64,000 bases of DNA from JANNVK01 sp031414415 (GTDB lineage: Bacteria; Acidobacteriota; Blastocatellia; Pyrinomonadales; Pyrinomonadaceae): the NCBI GenBank assembly GCA_031414415.1, contig JANNVK010000148.1:1-64000 (forward strand). Direction: 5' to 3'. The translations under genes and the position numbers were made by a program. Shown here one piece after another: positions 18,001 through 26,148 of this stretch (position 1 is the stretch's first letter; each line of letters opens with the position of its first letter). Below the pieces are notes generated by a model. The model did not search any database. It had not been told where the DNA came from and saw nothing but the letters and a program-made list of their open reading frames with translations.

Positions 18001-18694
18001 CACGCGAACGTTTGACGATTTCGTTGTAAGTATCCAAAAACTGGACGAAATTCATTTTCTCTGAACCTTTAATGTTCGGCACAAGAAGATTCCGCGAACC
18101 ATCTTTTTTCTCAATATCAATGGCAATTCCAAGGTTTACGCTCTCATGTGCGAGCCGCGAAGGCTGTCCGTTGACGTTTGCGAATCCATGATTTAATTGA
18201 GGAAATTTGCCGAGAGCTTTGATAATTGCCCAACCAATTAAATGCGTAAATGACACTTTTCCGCGTCCGGTGTTTGCTAAATATTCGTTGATAATTCGCC
18301 GATTTTCCTCTAAAACTTTGACCGGAACACGACGTGTCGAAGTTGCTGTCGGAACACGCAAACTTTCTTCCATATTTTCAACAATTTTTTTCGAAGCACC
18401 TGTAATTGTTTTGTATTCAATGTCAGAACCGAGTGCAATTGCGGCTTTTTCTTTAGCTGTGGAAATGTTTGGTTGCTCAACAGAAGGTGTTGATAAACTT
18501 GGAGTTACAAGCGTAACCGGCGTTATTGGTGTAATTTTTTCAAGTGGCGAAACATCATTCATCAAATCAGAAAAAAATGTTCGCCAAGATTCATCGACCG
18601 AGTTTGCATCAGCCTTGAATCTTGTCAAAAGACCTTCAACATAGCTTGCGTTTGCCCCAAAATGTTCTTTTATATATTCAGAAATATTTGTCAC
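15026..18694 (-). CDS. kgd: Multifunctional 2-oxoglutarate decarboxylase/dehydrogenase E1 with E2-type domain
   Basis: The 1222 residues match the layout of mycobacterial Kgd (about 1230). There is a short E1o N-terminal helix (LLTRFKADANSVDESWRTFF), a Pro/Thr-rich linker, and an E2 acyltransferase domain at about 107-345 with DHRIIQGAESG near 305. The thiamine-diphosphate E1 part follows from about 370 (AYRIRGHLLADIDPL, GMAHRGRLNVL, HGDAAFAGQG near 650, NNQIGFTTSP, GHNEGDEPSYTQP). It decarboxylates 2-oxoglutarate in the TCA cycle and transfers succinyl groups; no lipoyl domain is present, as in Kgd. The start is GTG with AAGGAT 9 bases upstream. It stands alone, divergent from the cupredoxin gene. 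Lipoamide dehydrogenase is not in the window. Confidence 0.93.
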   Translation of the reverse strand: MTNISEYIKEHFGANASYVEGLLTRFKADANSVDESWRTFFSDLMNDVSPLEKITPITPVTLVTPSLSTPSVEQPNISTAKEKAAIALGSDIEYKTITGASKKIVENMEESLRVPTATSTRRVPVKVLEENRRIINEYLANTGRGKVSFTHLIGWAIIKALGKFPQLNHGFANVNGQPSRLAHESVNLGIAIDIEKKDGSRNLLVPNIKGSEKMNFVQFLDTYNEIVKRSREGKLTMQDFQGTTVSLTNPGTIGTVASNPRLMNGQGVIIATGAIEYPAEYQAMTAGALSQIGISKVLTITSTYDHRIIQGAESGLFLAKIHEYLVGKDGFYDEVFKDLELNYPPMRWAEDYNPSLFGGDHFREQVEKQANVLQLINAYRIRGHLLADIDPLNMTSHHAAELDLENFKLTIWDLDREFITGGLNKTHSATLRVILDILRKAYCGKVGIEYRHIQSREEKAWIREQIRLQFVDAKPLAAETKKQLLSKLIEAEQFEQFLHKKYLGQKRFSLEGCETLIPMLDQLIENASVQGVKDIYLGMAHRGRLNVLSNIVDYNMAERIFTIFEGTSHPSFPADEGDVKYHQGASSKRITKSGNEISIQLSCNPSHLEFVNPVVEGMARARQDVLRNGQQRTREDVIDEVLPVLLHGDAAFAGQGIVMETLQLANLSGYRTGGTIHIVINNQIGFTTSPEMSRSSIYSTDAAQITQTPIFHVNGDDPEAAFRVIEIALGYRQEFNKDVVLDLIGFRRLGHNEGDEPSYTQPVMYARVKAHPGVQHLYGQTLIREKIISEDDLKEMTSSVVNVYEDILKRAKQIAADRPVRAALSPTVADEDGSNILNTSVSEDIVKQISDKISLVPEGFHINPKMVGQLGKRAKMGIGEVAMDWGFAEAIAFGSLVTDGIPIRLSGQDSGRGTFSHRHASMYDTITGKRWTPLAEIRNEANPKARFYVFDSSLSEQGVLGFEYGYSVVSPSDLVIWEAQFGDFSNGAQVIIDQYISASEDKWQQKCRLVMLLPHGYEGQGPEHSSARLERYLQLCAENNLQVCNPTTPAQYFHLLRRQAKQEIVRPLIVMTPKSLLRLPEASSAVTDLTNGGFRAVISDETADSNKVKRIILCSGKVYYDLDKERKARENSEVAIVRLEQFYPFPKAKLQEVIASYPNLKDVVWCQEEPKNMGGWTFVEPRIAEIKSPIYVGRDASASPATGSYAIHNLEQAKLIGDALSV

Positions 18695-18840
18695 TTTTTA
18701 GTTATCCTTAAATTCAGAAAGTTCATCTCTTTGATTTTAACGCAAAACTATTGAAATCGGAAAAATCGCTTGTAATAAAAAGTTTTGATACAATTAACTT
18801 TTCCAAAACCAAGTCTTTTTTAAATATTTATAAAACTTTT

Positions 18841-20037
18841 ATGAACCAATTAACAGTCATTTTTTTATTACTAATATCAATTTTCGCAATGAGTTGTAAG
18901 AAAGAAATTTCAAATATTTCGACTGCTGAAACACCAAAATCTGATAAATCAAGCTCAGTTGATGATCCGGTTTATTCAACTAAAATTGAATTTTTGACCA
19001 ATCCAAAAGAAGTAAAAATCAATGAACAGACCGAACTTTCATTTACCGTGAAAAATTCTTCGGGCGAAACGGTTAAAGATTTGAAAGTTGTTCACGAAAA
19101 ACCGATGCATTTACTTGCCGTTTCGGGAGATTTGAACGAGTTTTATCATCTTCATCCTGAAAAGCAGGCTGATGGTAGTTTTAAAGTTCTTTTTGCTTTT
19201 CCCAATGGCGGAAAATATAAGTTGTTTGTTGATATGACTTTAGCTAACGGAAATCAAATAATTCGTTCCGTTGAACTAAATGTTAGCGGCGAAATACCAA
19301 AAAGCGAAAAATTAATTGCTGATAAAAAATTTGAAAGTTCACTCGGCGGAATAAGCGTTACGATGAAACCGGACGGCGAGATTGTTGCCGGAAAAGAGAT
19401 ACTTTTTGGCTTTAGTGTCAATGATATTGCGACAAAAAAACCGGCAACCGATTTGCAAAATTACCTCGGCGAAAAAGCACATTTTGTTGTGATAAGCGAA
19501 GATTTATTAGAATTTGTTCACGCACATCCAATGTCACTTGACGCAGTAAAAAGCGAACATTCTGAGCATTCTCATCCAGAAAAAACTGGAAATAAGTTGT
19601 CCGTTAATGCTGAGACAGTTATTTCTGCACACGTAACTTTCCCAAAAGCAGGGCTTTACAAACTTTGGGCTCAGTTTCAGAGAAATGGACGCGTGATTGA
19701 TGTTCCTTTTATTGTTGATGTTAAAGAAAATAAAGAAACGCCGCAAAAGACGGCAAATATAGAAATTCCAAAAGATGCGTTTCAAATTACGGTTAGTAAA
19801 GACGGATTTATTCCGAGCGAAGTTTCGTTTGAAGCCGGAAAATTTAAAAAACTCGCATTTTTGAGGATTGATAAAGAAAATTGTGCGAATGAGATTGTTT
19901 TTAAAGATTTGGACATAAAAAAACAACTTCCAGTTGGCGAAGTTGTTTTGGTTGATTTACCAGAAAGTTTAAAAGGGAAAACAATTTCATTTGCTTGCGG
20001 AATGAATATGTTTAAAGGAAAAATTACGCTTCAATAG
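18841..20037 (+). CDS. Cupredoxin-domain lipoprotein with His-rich segment
   Basis: I place the start at the ATG 18841 because it gives a lipoprotein signal with the acylated Cys at residue 19 (IFAMSCKK); an in-frame ATG at 18751 is less likely. About 398 residues. Two beta-sandwich domains follow (STKIEFLTNPKEVKINEQT; SSLGGISVTMKPDGEI), both with HLH/HAHP clusters (HLHPEK, VHAHP) and a His-rich stretch SEHSEHSHPE near 230. The last 95 residues are a cupredoxin-like fold (FQITVSKDGFIPSEVSFEAG, with Cys and Met near the end in FACGMNMFKG). It is likely an envelope copper-binding or copper-handling protein. No copper ATPase or oxidase is adjacent. Confidence 0.75.
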   Translation: MNQLTVIFLLLISIFAMSCKKEISNISTAETPKSDKSSSVDDPVYSTKIEFLTNPKEVKINEQTELSFTVKNSSGETVKDLKVVHEKPMHLLAVSGDLNEFYHLHPEKQADGSFKVLFAFPNGGKYKLFVDMTLANGNQIIRSVELNVSGEIPKSEKLIADKKFESSLGGISVTMKPDGEIVAGKEILFGFSVNDIATKKPATDLQNYLGEKAHFVVISEDLLEFVHAHPMSLDAVKSEHSEHSHPEKTGNKLSVNAETVISAHVTFPKAGLYKLWAQFQRNGRVIDVPFIVDVKENKETPQKTANIEIPKDAFQITVSKDGFIPSEVSFEAGKFKKLAFLRIDKENCANEIVFKDLDIKKQLPVGEVVLVDLPESLKGKTISFACGMNMFKGKITLQ

Positions 20038-20039
20038 TT

Positions 20040-20495
20040 TTATTTTTGCGGAATTACATCATCATTTGTAAAAAATTCTAAAGAGGCAGAATTTAAACAA
20101 TAACGCAGATTTGTTGGCGGCGGTCCGTCTTCAAAAACGTGTCCGAGATGTCCATCGCAACGCTGACAGCGAATTTCGATTCGCACCATTCCATAACTCA
20201 TATCGCGAATTTCACGAACGTGTTCAGGGTCAAAAGTGTCGTAAAAAGAAGCCCAACCCGAACGCGAATTAAACTTCGCATCTGACTTAAACAGAGGTAA
20301 ACCGCACAATCGACAAGCATAAACGCCTTCTTCTTTGTTGTCGGTTAAATTGCCACAAAACGCCGGTTCTGTTCCATGATTAAGCAAAATATCATATTCT
20401 TCACGAGTCAATCCTTGTGCCAAAAACTCGCGTTTTTCCTTGGTTATTGGGCTAATGTCGTAGCCGGATTCTGATGTTGTTTGATTTGTGTTCAT
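20040..20495 (-). CDS. msrB: Peptide-methionine (R)-S-oxide reductase
   Basis: This 151-residue MsrB reduces methionine-R-sulfoxide in proteins. The zinc site is two C-x2-C pairs (C61/C64 and C110/C113). The catalytic Cys is C133 in RYCLNSASLEF. The conserved SGWASFYD and GHLGHVFEDGPPPTNLRYC blocks are present. C47 (AFCGNL) is a possible resolving Cys. There is no signal peptide, so it is cytosolic. It ends two bases from the convergent cupredoxin lipoprotein gene, and no operon partner is visible. Confidence 0.96.
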   Translation of the reverse strand: MNTNQTTSESGYDISPITKEKREFLAQGLTREEYDILLNHGTEPAFCGNLTDNKEEGVYACRLCGLPLFKSDAKFNSRSGWASFYDTFDPEHVREIRDMSYGMVRIEIRCQRCDGHLGHVFEDGPPPTNLRYCLNSASLEFFTNDDVIPQK

Positions 20496-20584
20496 AGTAA
20501 TTTAAAACTTTTATTTATGTTAAGCAGTTCAGCTGAAGTTTTGCGATGTTTTGAAATGCTAAACGGTTGAATTCAATGGCTTTA

Positions 20585-20612
20585 ATTCATCATTCACCAT
20601 TCACCATTCACC
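20585..20612. repeat. Heptamer tandem repeat (ATTCACC)
   Basis: ATTCATC (20585-20591) is followed by three exact ATTCACC units (20592-20612). The tract lies in the 132-base gap between msrB and lpxD and ends 15 bases from the lpxD stop. It belongs to the 7-bp-period family described in the findings. Confidence 0.85.
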
Positions 20613-20627
20613 ATTTTTTATTATCGC

Positions 20628-21665
20628 TTACTTCGTTTCGTCTTTCTCAAGTGCAACCAATTTTTTTTCCAAAGTTCTAATCGTTTTTGCCATATCGCCA
20701 AGTCGACGATATGCAGCGGTTGAACGAAGCCAATCGCGATTTTCGAATGCGGGAATTCCGGATAAAACCTTGCCGTTTTCGACATCGTGTGACGTTGCAG
20801 ATTTTGCGGTAATCACAACATCATCGCCGATTTTCAAATGTCCGGCGATGCCAACTTGCCCCGCGAGAATCACACGTTTGCCGATTACAGAACTTCCTGC
20901 AAGTCCAGTTTGTGAACAAATTAGCGTGTCTTCTTCAACCGTGCAAGAATGTCCAATTTGCACCAGATTGTCGATTTTTGCACCGCGTTTGATGCGACTT
21001 TCGCCAACGCTTGCACAATCAATCGCCGTATTTGCACCAATTTCGACATCATTTTCGAGCACAACTTTTCCAACTTGCGGAATTTTTAACCAACGTTTTT
21101 CTTCGTCTTTGGCATAACCAAAACCATCTGAACCAATTGTCGTATTGTTGTGAATAATGCAGTTATCGCCGATTTCACAATTTTCACGAATCGAAACGCC
21201 GGAATGAATTACCGTATTTTCCCCAATTTTAACTCCATCATAAATTGTTACATTTGGAAAAATTCTAACATTCTCGGCAATTTTGCAATGTTTTCCGATA
21301 ACAACATTCGCGTTAATTTCAACGTTTTCAGCAACGATTGCAGTTTCGTCAATTACGGCAGTTTTATGAATGTTTTTTGATAATTTTACGTCTGGATGAA
21401 ACAGTCGCAAAGCTCGTGTGTAAGCCAAATAAGCATCTTTGCAACGCAGAATTGCAAGATCATTTCGCTCAATTGCAACGCTGTCGTTTAAGAAAATCGC
21501 ACTCGCATTTGTTGTGTGAATTTGCGGTGTATATTTCGGATTTGCAAGAAATGAAATATCACCAATCGATGCTAAATCTAAACCCGCAGCGGCATTAATT
21601 TCAAGATTTAAATCGCCGATTTCTATTGTTGAAAATGTTAATTTGGCTAGTTCGGAGAGTTTCAT
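20628..21665 (-). CDS. lpxD: UDP-3-O-acylglucosamine N-acyltransferase
   Basis: This 345-residue LpxD adds the second acyl chain to the lipid A precursor, so the organism has an outer membrane. The N-terminal uridine-binding domain (ISFLANPKY) is followed by a long left-handed beta helix of hexapeptides (VIGKHCKIAENVRIF through AGQVGIAGHLKIGDD) with catalytic His in IGHSC. A short C-terminal helix (RRLGDMAKTIRTLEKKL) ends it. I chose MKLSELAKLTF at 21665 over a start 23 residues upstream because it matches the family N-terminus. No other lpx gene is adjacent. Confidence 0.93.
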   Translation of the reverse strand: MKLSELAKLTFSTIEIGDLNLEINAAAGLDLASIGDISFLANPKYTPQIHTTNASAIFLNDSVAIERNDLAILRCKDAYLAYTRALRLFHPDVKLSKNIHKTAVIDETAIVAENVEINANVVIGKHCKIAENVRIFPNVTIYDGVKIGENTVIHSGVSIRENCEIGDNCIIHNNTTIGSDGFGYAKDEEKRWLKIPQVGKVVLENDVEIGANTAIDCASVGESRIKRGAKIDNLVQIGHSCTVEEDTLICSQTGLAGSSVIGKRVILAGQVGIAGHLKIGDDVVITAKSATSHDVENGKVLSGIPAFENRDWLRSTAAYRRLGDMAKTIRTLEKKLVALEKDETK

Positions 21666-21708
21666 AAATAAATTGTGTAAAGTAAAATAATAAACTAAAC
21701 TTACCATA

Positions 21709-22323
21709 ATGAGCAAAACGAATTTAGCATACAAAGAAAAGTTATATTCCGTTGAAGAATATCTTGCCTTTGAGCGTTCTGCGGATGAAAAGCACGAACT
21801 AATTGATGGAAGAATTGTTCCTTTAAATGAAAATTTTGAAATAAATGCAATGGCTGGAGCAAGCCGACGGCATAATTTGATAAGTGGAAATATTTTTGCA
21901 GAAATTCGAAACCAATTAAAAGGAAAAAATTGTGAAGCGTATATTAGTGATATGCGTGTTCAGCTAAATCAACTTCGATATGGTTATCCTGACGTTGTTA
22001 TTGTTTGTGAAAACCCAGAATTTCTTGATGATGAATTTGATACTTTGCTTAATCCTGTTGTTGTAATTAAGGTTTTATCACCTGCGACTCGGTTTCGTGA
22101 TAAAACTGAGAAACTCGAAGATTATCAGAAAAAAAATAGCATTCAAGAATGTCTTTTAATTGAGCAAAATCAAATTCGAATTGAGCATTACATCAAACAA
22201 TCTGCCCGTCAATGGCTTTTGAGAATTTACGACAATATTGACGATACTGTTGTAATAAAATCTATCGGCTGCCAAGTTAAAGTTTCAGATATTTATCTTC
22301 AAATTCAATTTGAACAGCCGTGA
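21709..22323 (+). CDS. Uma2 family (DUF820) putative endonuclease
   Basis: This 204-residue protein starts YSVEEYLAFERSADEKHELIDGRI and continues with the domain's YGYPDVVIVCE (Asp), NPVVVIKVLSPATR and KLEDYQKKNSIQECLLIEQNQIRIEHY. In most members the central strand carries Glu (VVIEVLS); here it reads VVIKVLS, so a probable active-site Glu is replaced by Lys. That may mean loss of nuclease activity. It is divergent from lpxD with a 43-base gap, and it is one of three Uma2 genes in the window. Confidence 0.88.
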   Translation: MSKTNLAYKEKLYSVEEYLAFERSADEKHELIDGRIVPLNENFEINAMAGASRRHNLISGNIFAEIRNQLKGKNCEAYISDMRVQLNQLRYGYPDVVIVCENPEFLDDEFDTLLNPVVVIKVLSPATRFRDKTEKLEDYQKKNSIQECLLIEQNQIRIEHYIKQSARQWLLRIYDNIDDTVVIKSIGCQVKVSDIYLQIQFEQP

Positions 22324-22337
22324 TCTTCGAATTTCTC

Positions 22338-23231
22338 CTACATTTGTTTTTTCAATTGCACAATATAAGACCGATAAGTCGTTGCTTCGTTTGTGTTTGG
22401 AAACAATTTTAAATAATTTTCATAAACAGTGATTGCTTCTTTTTTCTTACCAATTTTCTCGTAAATTCCGCCAAGAAGTTCATACAAAACTGGTTCGCCA
22501 CCATAAAGTTGCCCAAGTGCAGTTGTTAATTCTTTAGCGGCAATTTCGTAATTTGCAGTTTCTTCTTCAAAATTGCTTGCTGCTCCAAAACCTTCGGCTT
22601 TTCCTTTGTAGAGCAAGCCCAATCCGGTATGTGCTTCGGGTTGAATGCCTTTTCCTTCTTTAATTGCTCGTTTAAATGACGCGATTGCTTTTTCGTCTTC
22701 GCCATCAGTGTTGTAAATTCTGCCTTCAACAGCGGTTGCTTCCGGATAAATCGGACGAATTTTGCGGGCGTTTTGGATTGCTTCAAGAGCACTTGTTGAG
22801 TCGCCCATTGCACTATAAACTCTCGCCAAACCAACGTATGCTTCAGCATATTTTGGGCGAAGTTGAATTGCAGTTTCGTAAAGTTTTGAAGATTTTTCTT
22901 TGTCTAATTCAACTTCAGCCTTTTGAAAAGTGAGTTCGGCTTCATCACTCGATTTTACTAAAACTACTGAAAGTTCGCTGCTTTGTGTTGGTAAAATTGC
23001 TTGTGAAGTTTCTTTAAATCCGATTGCACGAAGTCTTAAAGTGTTTTTTCCGGTAGCAATTTTAACTGCAAGTTTCCCTTTGCTGTCAGTTGTTCCACGC
23101 TTAATGTCGTTTATCCAAACAGTAGAATTTGGCTCAGTTGCAACTGTAATTGTTTTAGTTTTAACGGCTTGCGAAAATGCTACAAGACTAAAAATTGTAA
23201 TAAAAAAACCAATACTAAATATTTTTTTCAT
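22338..23231 (-). CDS. Exported PEGA/TPR protein
   Basis: A 297-residue protein with a signal peptide (cleavage near AFSQ/AVKT). Residues about 24-85 form a PEGA-like Ig strand set (ITVATEPNSTVWINDIKRGTTD, KNTLRLRAIGFKE). TPR units follow to the end (YAEAYVGLARVYSAMGDSTSA, HTGLGLLYKGKAEGFG, YELLGGIYEKIGKKKEAI). It probably works as a periplasmic scaffold. An AGGT site lies 4-8 bases before the ATG. It is convergent with the Uma2 gene (14 bases). No enzymatic motif is present. Confidence 0.8.
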   Translation of the reverse strand: MKKIFSIGFFITIFSLVAFSQAVKTKTITVATEPNSTVWINDIKRGTTDSKGKLAVKIATGKNTLRLRAIGFKETSQAILPTQSSELSVVLVKSSDEAELTFQKAEVELDKEKSSKLYETAIQLRPKYAEAYVGLARVYSAMGDSTSALEAIQNARKIRPIYPEATAVEGRIYNTDGEDEKAIASFKRAIKEGKGIQPEAHTGLGLLYKGKAEGFGAASNFEEETANYEIAAKELTTALGQLYGGEPVLYELLGGIYEKIGKKKEAITVYENYLKLFPNTNEATTYRSYIVQLKKQM

Positions 23232-23302
23232 AATTTACCTCGAACGTTTGATGAACCGATTTTGATTCGTGTTGTTAAGAATAATACTATCAAAATGCAG
23301 AA

Positions 23303-24547
23303 TTAGCCCAATGGTGAAAGTTCTTCGTTTGGCAAAATTCCACCAGCATCATCGTTATCAATTTTCCCTCGTGCCGCGTCTTCATTTGCAAAAGCAAGTT
23401 TGATAAATGGTGGAGCAACAAGAGTTGTGGCAATTGCCATAAACAAAACTGCGGCAAAAAAACTTCCACTAATAACACCTAAACTCAGTCCGATTTGGGC
23501 GACAACAATTCCGACTTCGCCTCTCGGAACCATTCCAACGCCAATTTGTATCGACCTTCGCCAACCAATTCCGACACTTGCAACCGCACAACCAATAAAT
23601 TTTGTAACAATTGCGAGAATTGTCACAATTACGGCTAACCAAATAACATTTAAATCGCGAAAAATTTGTAAATCAAGCGACATTCCGATATTTGCAAGGA
23701 AAACCGGCACAAAAAACTCCATCACACCGCTTGTTTGTTTGTGCATTGAACGATTGTGTTCGGTTGCTTCTGCCAATGCCATTCCGGCAAGAAATGCTCC
23801 AATAATTGCAGCGACTCCAATATAAGTCGCGGCAAAAGAAAGCGAAAGGCACAAAATAAGTCCGGCAATAAAGTAAGGTTCACCGATTCGCAATTTACCA
23901 AAATAGGGTGCAATTTTTGTGACAAATTTTGAGCCAATTGTCGCAACAATAATAGTAAAAATGATTGATAATCCGGCAGTTTTTGTCAGTTCAAAGTAAT
24001 CGACCGAACCTTTCGATAATCCTGAAACAATAGACAAAATAAGCAACCCGAGAATGTCGTCAATGACCGCAGCTCCAAGAATAATTTTTGCAGTTGGAGC
24101 GTCGAGCAAACCTAAATTTCCTAACACTCTGGCGGTTATTCCAACTGAAGTTGCAACCAACGCAGCACCGACAAACATTGCTTCAATTTGATTTCCGTCC
24201 CAATAAAGTGCAATTAAATAACCCGCAATAAATGGCAGAATTACACCCAAAATTGCGACGACAAAGGCTCTTCCGCCAACTTTTAAAATTGCTTGTGGTT
24301 TTGTTTCAAGTCCAACTGTAAAGAGCAAAAAAATTACGCCAATTTCGGCAAAGGTTGAGATAATATCGGTCGGTTTAACCAATGCCAAAACGCTCGGTCC
24401 GATTATTATTCCGGCGAGAATTTCGCCCACCACAGCCGGTTGACCTAATCGCTCAAAAATCTCCGCAAAAAGTTTGGCAACAACTAAAATTATAAGTAAA
24501 CTGAGCAAAAAATCTGCTCCGTTTAAATTGCTTGCCAAAATATTCAT
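23303..24547 (-). CDS. CPA2-family cation/proton antiporter (Kef-type membrane part)
   Basis: About 414 residues with 11-13 hydrophobic helices, starting at MNILASNLNGADFLLSLL (24547). The family features are GQPAVVGEILAGIIIGPS, FTVGLE, GAAVIDDILGLLILS with the Asp pair of the ion site, and RGEVGIVVAQIGL. It should exchange Na+ or K+ for protons across the inner membrane. No TrkA-N (RCK) domain is attached, unlike KefB/C; the protein ends in a short Asp/Asn-rich tail. It stands alone, 60 bases below the PEGA/TPR gene start. Confidence 0.88.
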   Translation of the reverse strand: MNILASNLNGADFLLSLLIILVVAKLFAEIFERLGQPAVVGEILAGIIIGPSVLALVKPTDIISTFAEIGVIFLLFTVGLETKPQAILKVGGRAFVVAILGVILPFIAGYLIALYWDGNQIEAMFVGAALVATSVGITARVLGNLGLLDAPTAKIILGAAVIDDILGLLILSIVSGLSKGSVDYFELTKTAGLSIIFTIIVATIGSKFVTKIAPYFGKLRIGEPYFIAGLILCLSLSFAATYIGVAAIIGAFLAGMALAEATEHNRSMHKQTSGVMEFFVPVFLANIGMSLDLQIFRDLNVIWLAVIVTILAIVTKFIGCAVASVGIGWRRSIQIGVGMVPRGEVGIVVAQIGLSLGVISGSFFAAVLFMAIATTLVAPPFIKLAFANEDAARGKIDNDDAGGILPNEELSPLG

Positions 24548-24562
24548 AGCCAACATTCTACA

Positions 24563-24667
24563 ACGCAATAACCCCAAACGCCATAACGCAAAAAAACGCC
24601 ATAACGCTAAAACGCAAAAAAACGCTAAAACGCTAAAACGCTAAAAACGCTATAACGCTCCAAACGC
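24563..24667. repeat. Octamer-like tandem repeat (AACGCTAA)
   Basis: ACGC recurs 12 times between 24563 and 24667, mostly 8 bp apart (intervals 8-10 from 24578 onward), embedded in AACGC(T/A)AAA units. The tract fills the gap between the antiporter gene and the tRNA promoter and encodes nothing visible. Confidence 0.8.
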
Positions 24668-24695
24668 TTGACCTTTTTCGCCGATAATTTATAAT
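24668..24695 (+). promoter_or_regulatory. Sigma-70 promoter of the tRNA gene
   Basis: TTGACC (24668-24673), a 16-base spacer and a perfect TATAAT (24690-24695). The mature tRNA begins 12 bases after the -10 box. Confidence 0.75.
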
Positions 24696-24706
24696 TGTAA
24701 TTGTGT

Positions 24707-24783
24707 GGCAGGGTAGCTCAGCTGGTTAGAGCGTCGGATTCATAACCCGAAGGTCGGGAGTTCAAGTCTCCCTCTCGCCACCA
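24707..24783 (+). tRNA. tRNA-Met (CAT anticodon)
   Basis: The 77 bases fold as a full cloverleaf with encoded CCA. The acceptor is GGCAGGG/TCTCGCC, the D arm GCTC/GAGC, the anticodon arm TCGGA-TTCATAA-CCCGA, the variable loop AGGTC, the T arm GGGAG-TTCAAGT-CTCCC, and the discriminator is A. The anticodon is CAT. The first pair G-C and the D-loop length suggest elongator tRNA-Met; a tRNA-Ile with modified CAT cannot be excluded. The acceptor has an A-C mismatch (position 4/69) and two G-T pairs, and the last anticodon-stem pair is A-C. Confidence 0.93.
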
Positions 24784-24791
24784 TAAATTTT

Positions 24792-24847
24792 AAAAGCAAA
24801 ATTTGAAAAGCATAAAAGCAACTCAAGTTTTGCTTTTGTTTTTTGCA
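24792..24847 (+). terminator. Probable intrinsic terminator after tRNA-Met
   Basis: AAAAGCAAAATTTG (24792-24805) pairs with CAAGTTTTGCTTTT (24824-24837), 13 of 14 positions including one G-T or mismatch, followed by GTTTTTT. It lies 9 bases after the tRNA CCA end. Confidence 0.6.
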
Positions 24848-24868
24848 AAAATGTAATATTTTGTTGCT

Positions 24869-26146
24869 ATGAAACAAGTTTTGCTTATTTTAATTTTTCT
24901 GTTAATTTTCTTCATGAATACAATCGCACAAACGCCAAAAGAATACGCCGCGGCTTGGGATAAAAAGCACATTTCAAATCTAAATCCTTCGCAAATGAGA
25001 CACAAAGATTTGCTGGTTTATTTCGAAAAGCTCAAAAAACTCGGTTTGAAAATTGATGAAGTTGGTAAATCTTACGGCAATCGCGAGATTTTTCAGATTG
25101 CTTGGGGAACTGGCAAACTCAAGATTTTTATGTGGTCGCAAATGCACGGCGATGAACCGACTGCGACATCTGCGTTGGTCGATTTGTTAGCCTTTTTGCA
25201 AACAAATAAAAAGCTCGGTTGGGTCAAAAAACTTTCTGAAAGTGTGACAATTCACGCTGTTCCAATGTTAAATCCAGATGGCTCAGAGTTGTTTCAGCGG
25301 CGAAATTTGCAGTTTATTGACATCAATCGCGATGCTCGCCGGCTTGAAACTCCTGAAGGTCAACTGCTCAAAAAACTTCGTGACGAATGGCAGCCAGATA
25401 TTGGTTTTAATCTCCACAATCAAAATTCTCTAACGACAGTTGGCGACACTAAAAAGCAAGCAACAATTTCGCTGCTCGCAGTTTCGGGCGACGAAAAAGG
25501 TCTTTCAAATGAAGGACATTTACGTTCGCGGCGGATTTGTTCGGTAATGGTTAAGTCTTTGGAAACATTCATCAAAGGTAATATAGGAAGATATGATGAC
25601 GAATATAATCCGAGAGCTTTTGGCGATATGATTTCGGCTTGGGGAACGCCGGTTATTTTGGTCGAAACTGGTGCTTTGCACGGTAAAGATGAGATGTTTT
25701 TGATTAAGTTGAACTTTATTGCTTATCTTTCGGCACTTCAATCAATCGTTGACGGCAGCGAAAAAAAGGCTTCGATGGACGTTTATGACAAACTTCCTTT
25801 CAACGCCAGCGATGATATTTTTAATTTTATTTTCAGAAAAGCGACCATTTTGAGTGAAAATGGCGAGCCTTTTGTGGCAGATGTTGCGGTGAATATTGAA
25901 AGACGAAGAGCGAATGAGCAAGCACCGGTGTATGTTCGCGAAATCGGCGATTTGTCGGTGTTTTCCGGTCTCGAAGAATTTAATGCCGAAGGTTATTTTC
26001 TTTCACCAAAAGAAGGATTTTTAAAAATTGGCTCAGATGCCGAATTTTCGTTTGTTAAGAAAACGAGCAAAATTGACACAAAAAAATTGCCCGAAGCAGA
26101 GGCAATTTTCTCAAAAGGGAAATGGACGAAAGGAAAATTGAAGTAG
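24869..26146 (+). CDS. Exported M14-family zinc carboxypeptidase
   Basis: A 425-residue protein with a signal peptide (IAQ/TPKEY, about residue 21). The zinc ligands are H93 and E96 in QMHGDEPTAT and H183 in GFNLHNQ. The substrate-binding NPDG-x-ELFQRRN-x-x-DINRDARRL block is present, and the catalytic Glu is E266 in VILVETGAL. It should cleave C-terminal residues or peptidoglycan peptides outside the cytoplasm. The C-terminal 150 residues form an extra beta region (FVKKTSKIDTKKLPEAEAIFSKGKW). The gene is followed by the 140-bp repeats. Confidence 0.9.
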   Translation: MKQVLLILIFLLIFFMNTIAQTPKEYAAAWDKKHISNLNPSQMRHKDLLVYFEKLKKLGLKIDEVGKSYGNREIFQIAWGTGKLKIFMWSQMHGDEPTATSALVDLLAFLQTNKKLGWVKKLSESVTIHAVPMLNPDGSELFQRRNLQFIDINRDARRLETPEGQLLKKLRDEWQPDIGFNLHNQNSLTTVGDTKKQATISLLAVSGDEKGLSNEGHLRSRRICSVMVKSLETFIKGNIGRYDDEYNPRAFGDMISAWGTPVILVETGALHGKDEMFLIKLNFIAYLSALQSIVDGSEKKASMDVYDKLPFNASDDIFNFIFRKATILSENGEPFVADVAVNIERRRANEQAPVYVREIGDLSVFSGLEEFNAEGYFLSPKEGFLKIGSDAEFSFVKKTSKIDTKKLPEAEAIFSKGKWTKGKLK

Positions 26147-26148
26147 AA

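Noticed and set aside
24563..24667. Possible CRISPR-like array (regular ACGC units)
   Set aside because: Period is 8-10 bp with no spacers; it is a simple tandem repeat.
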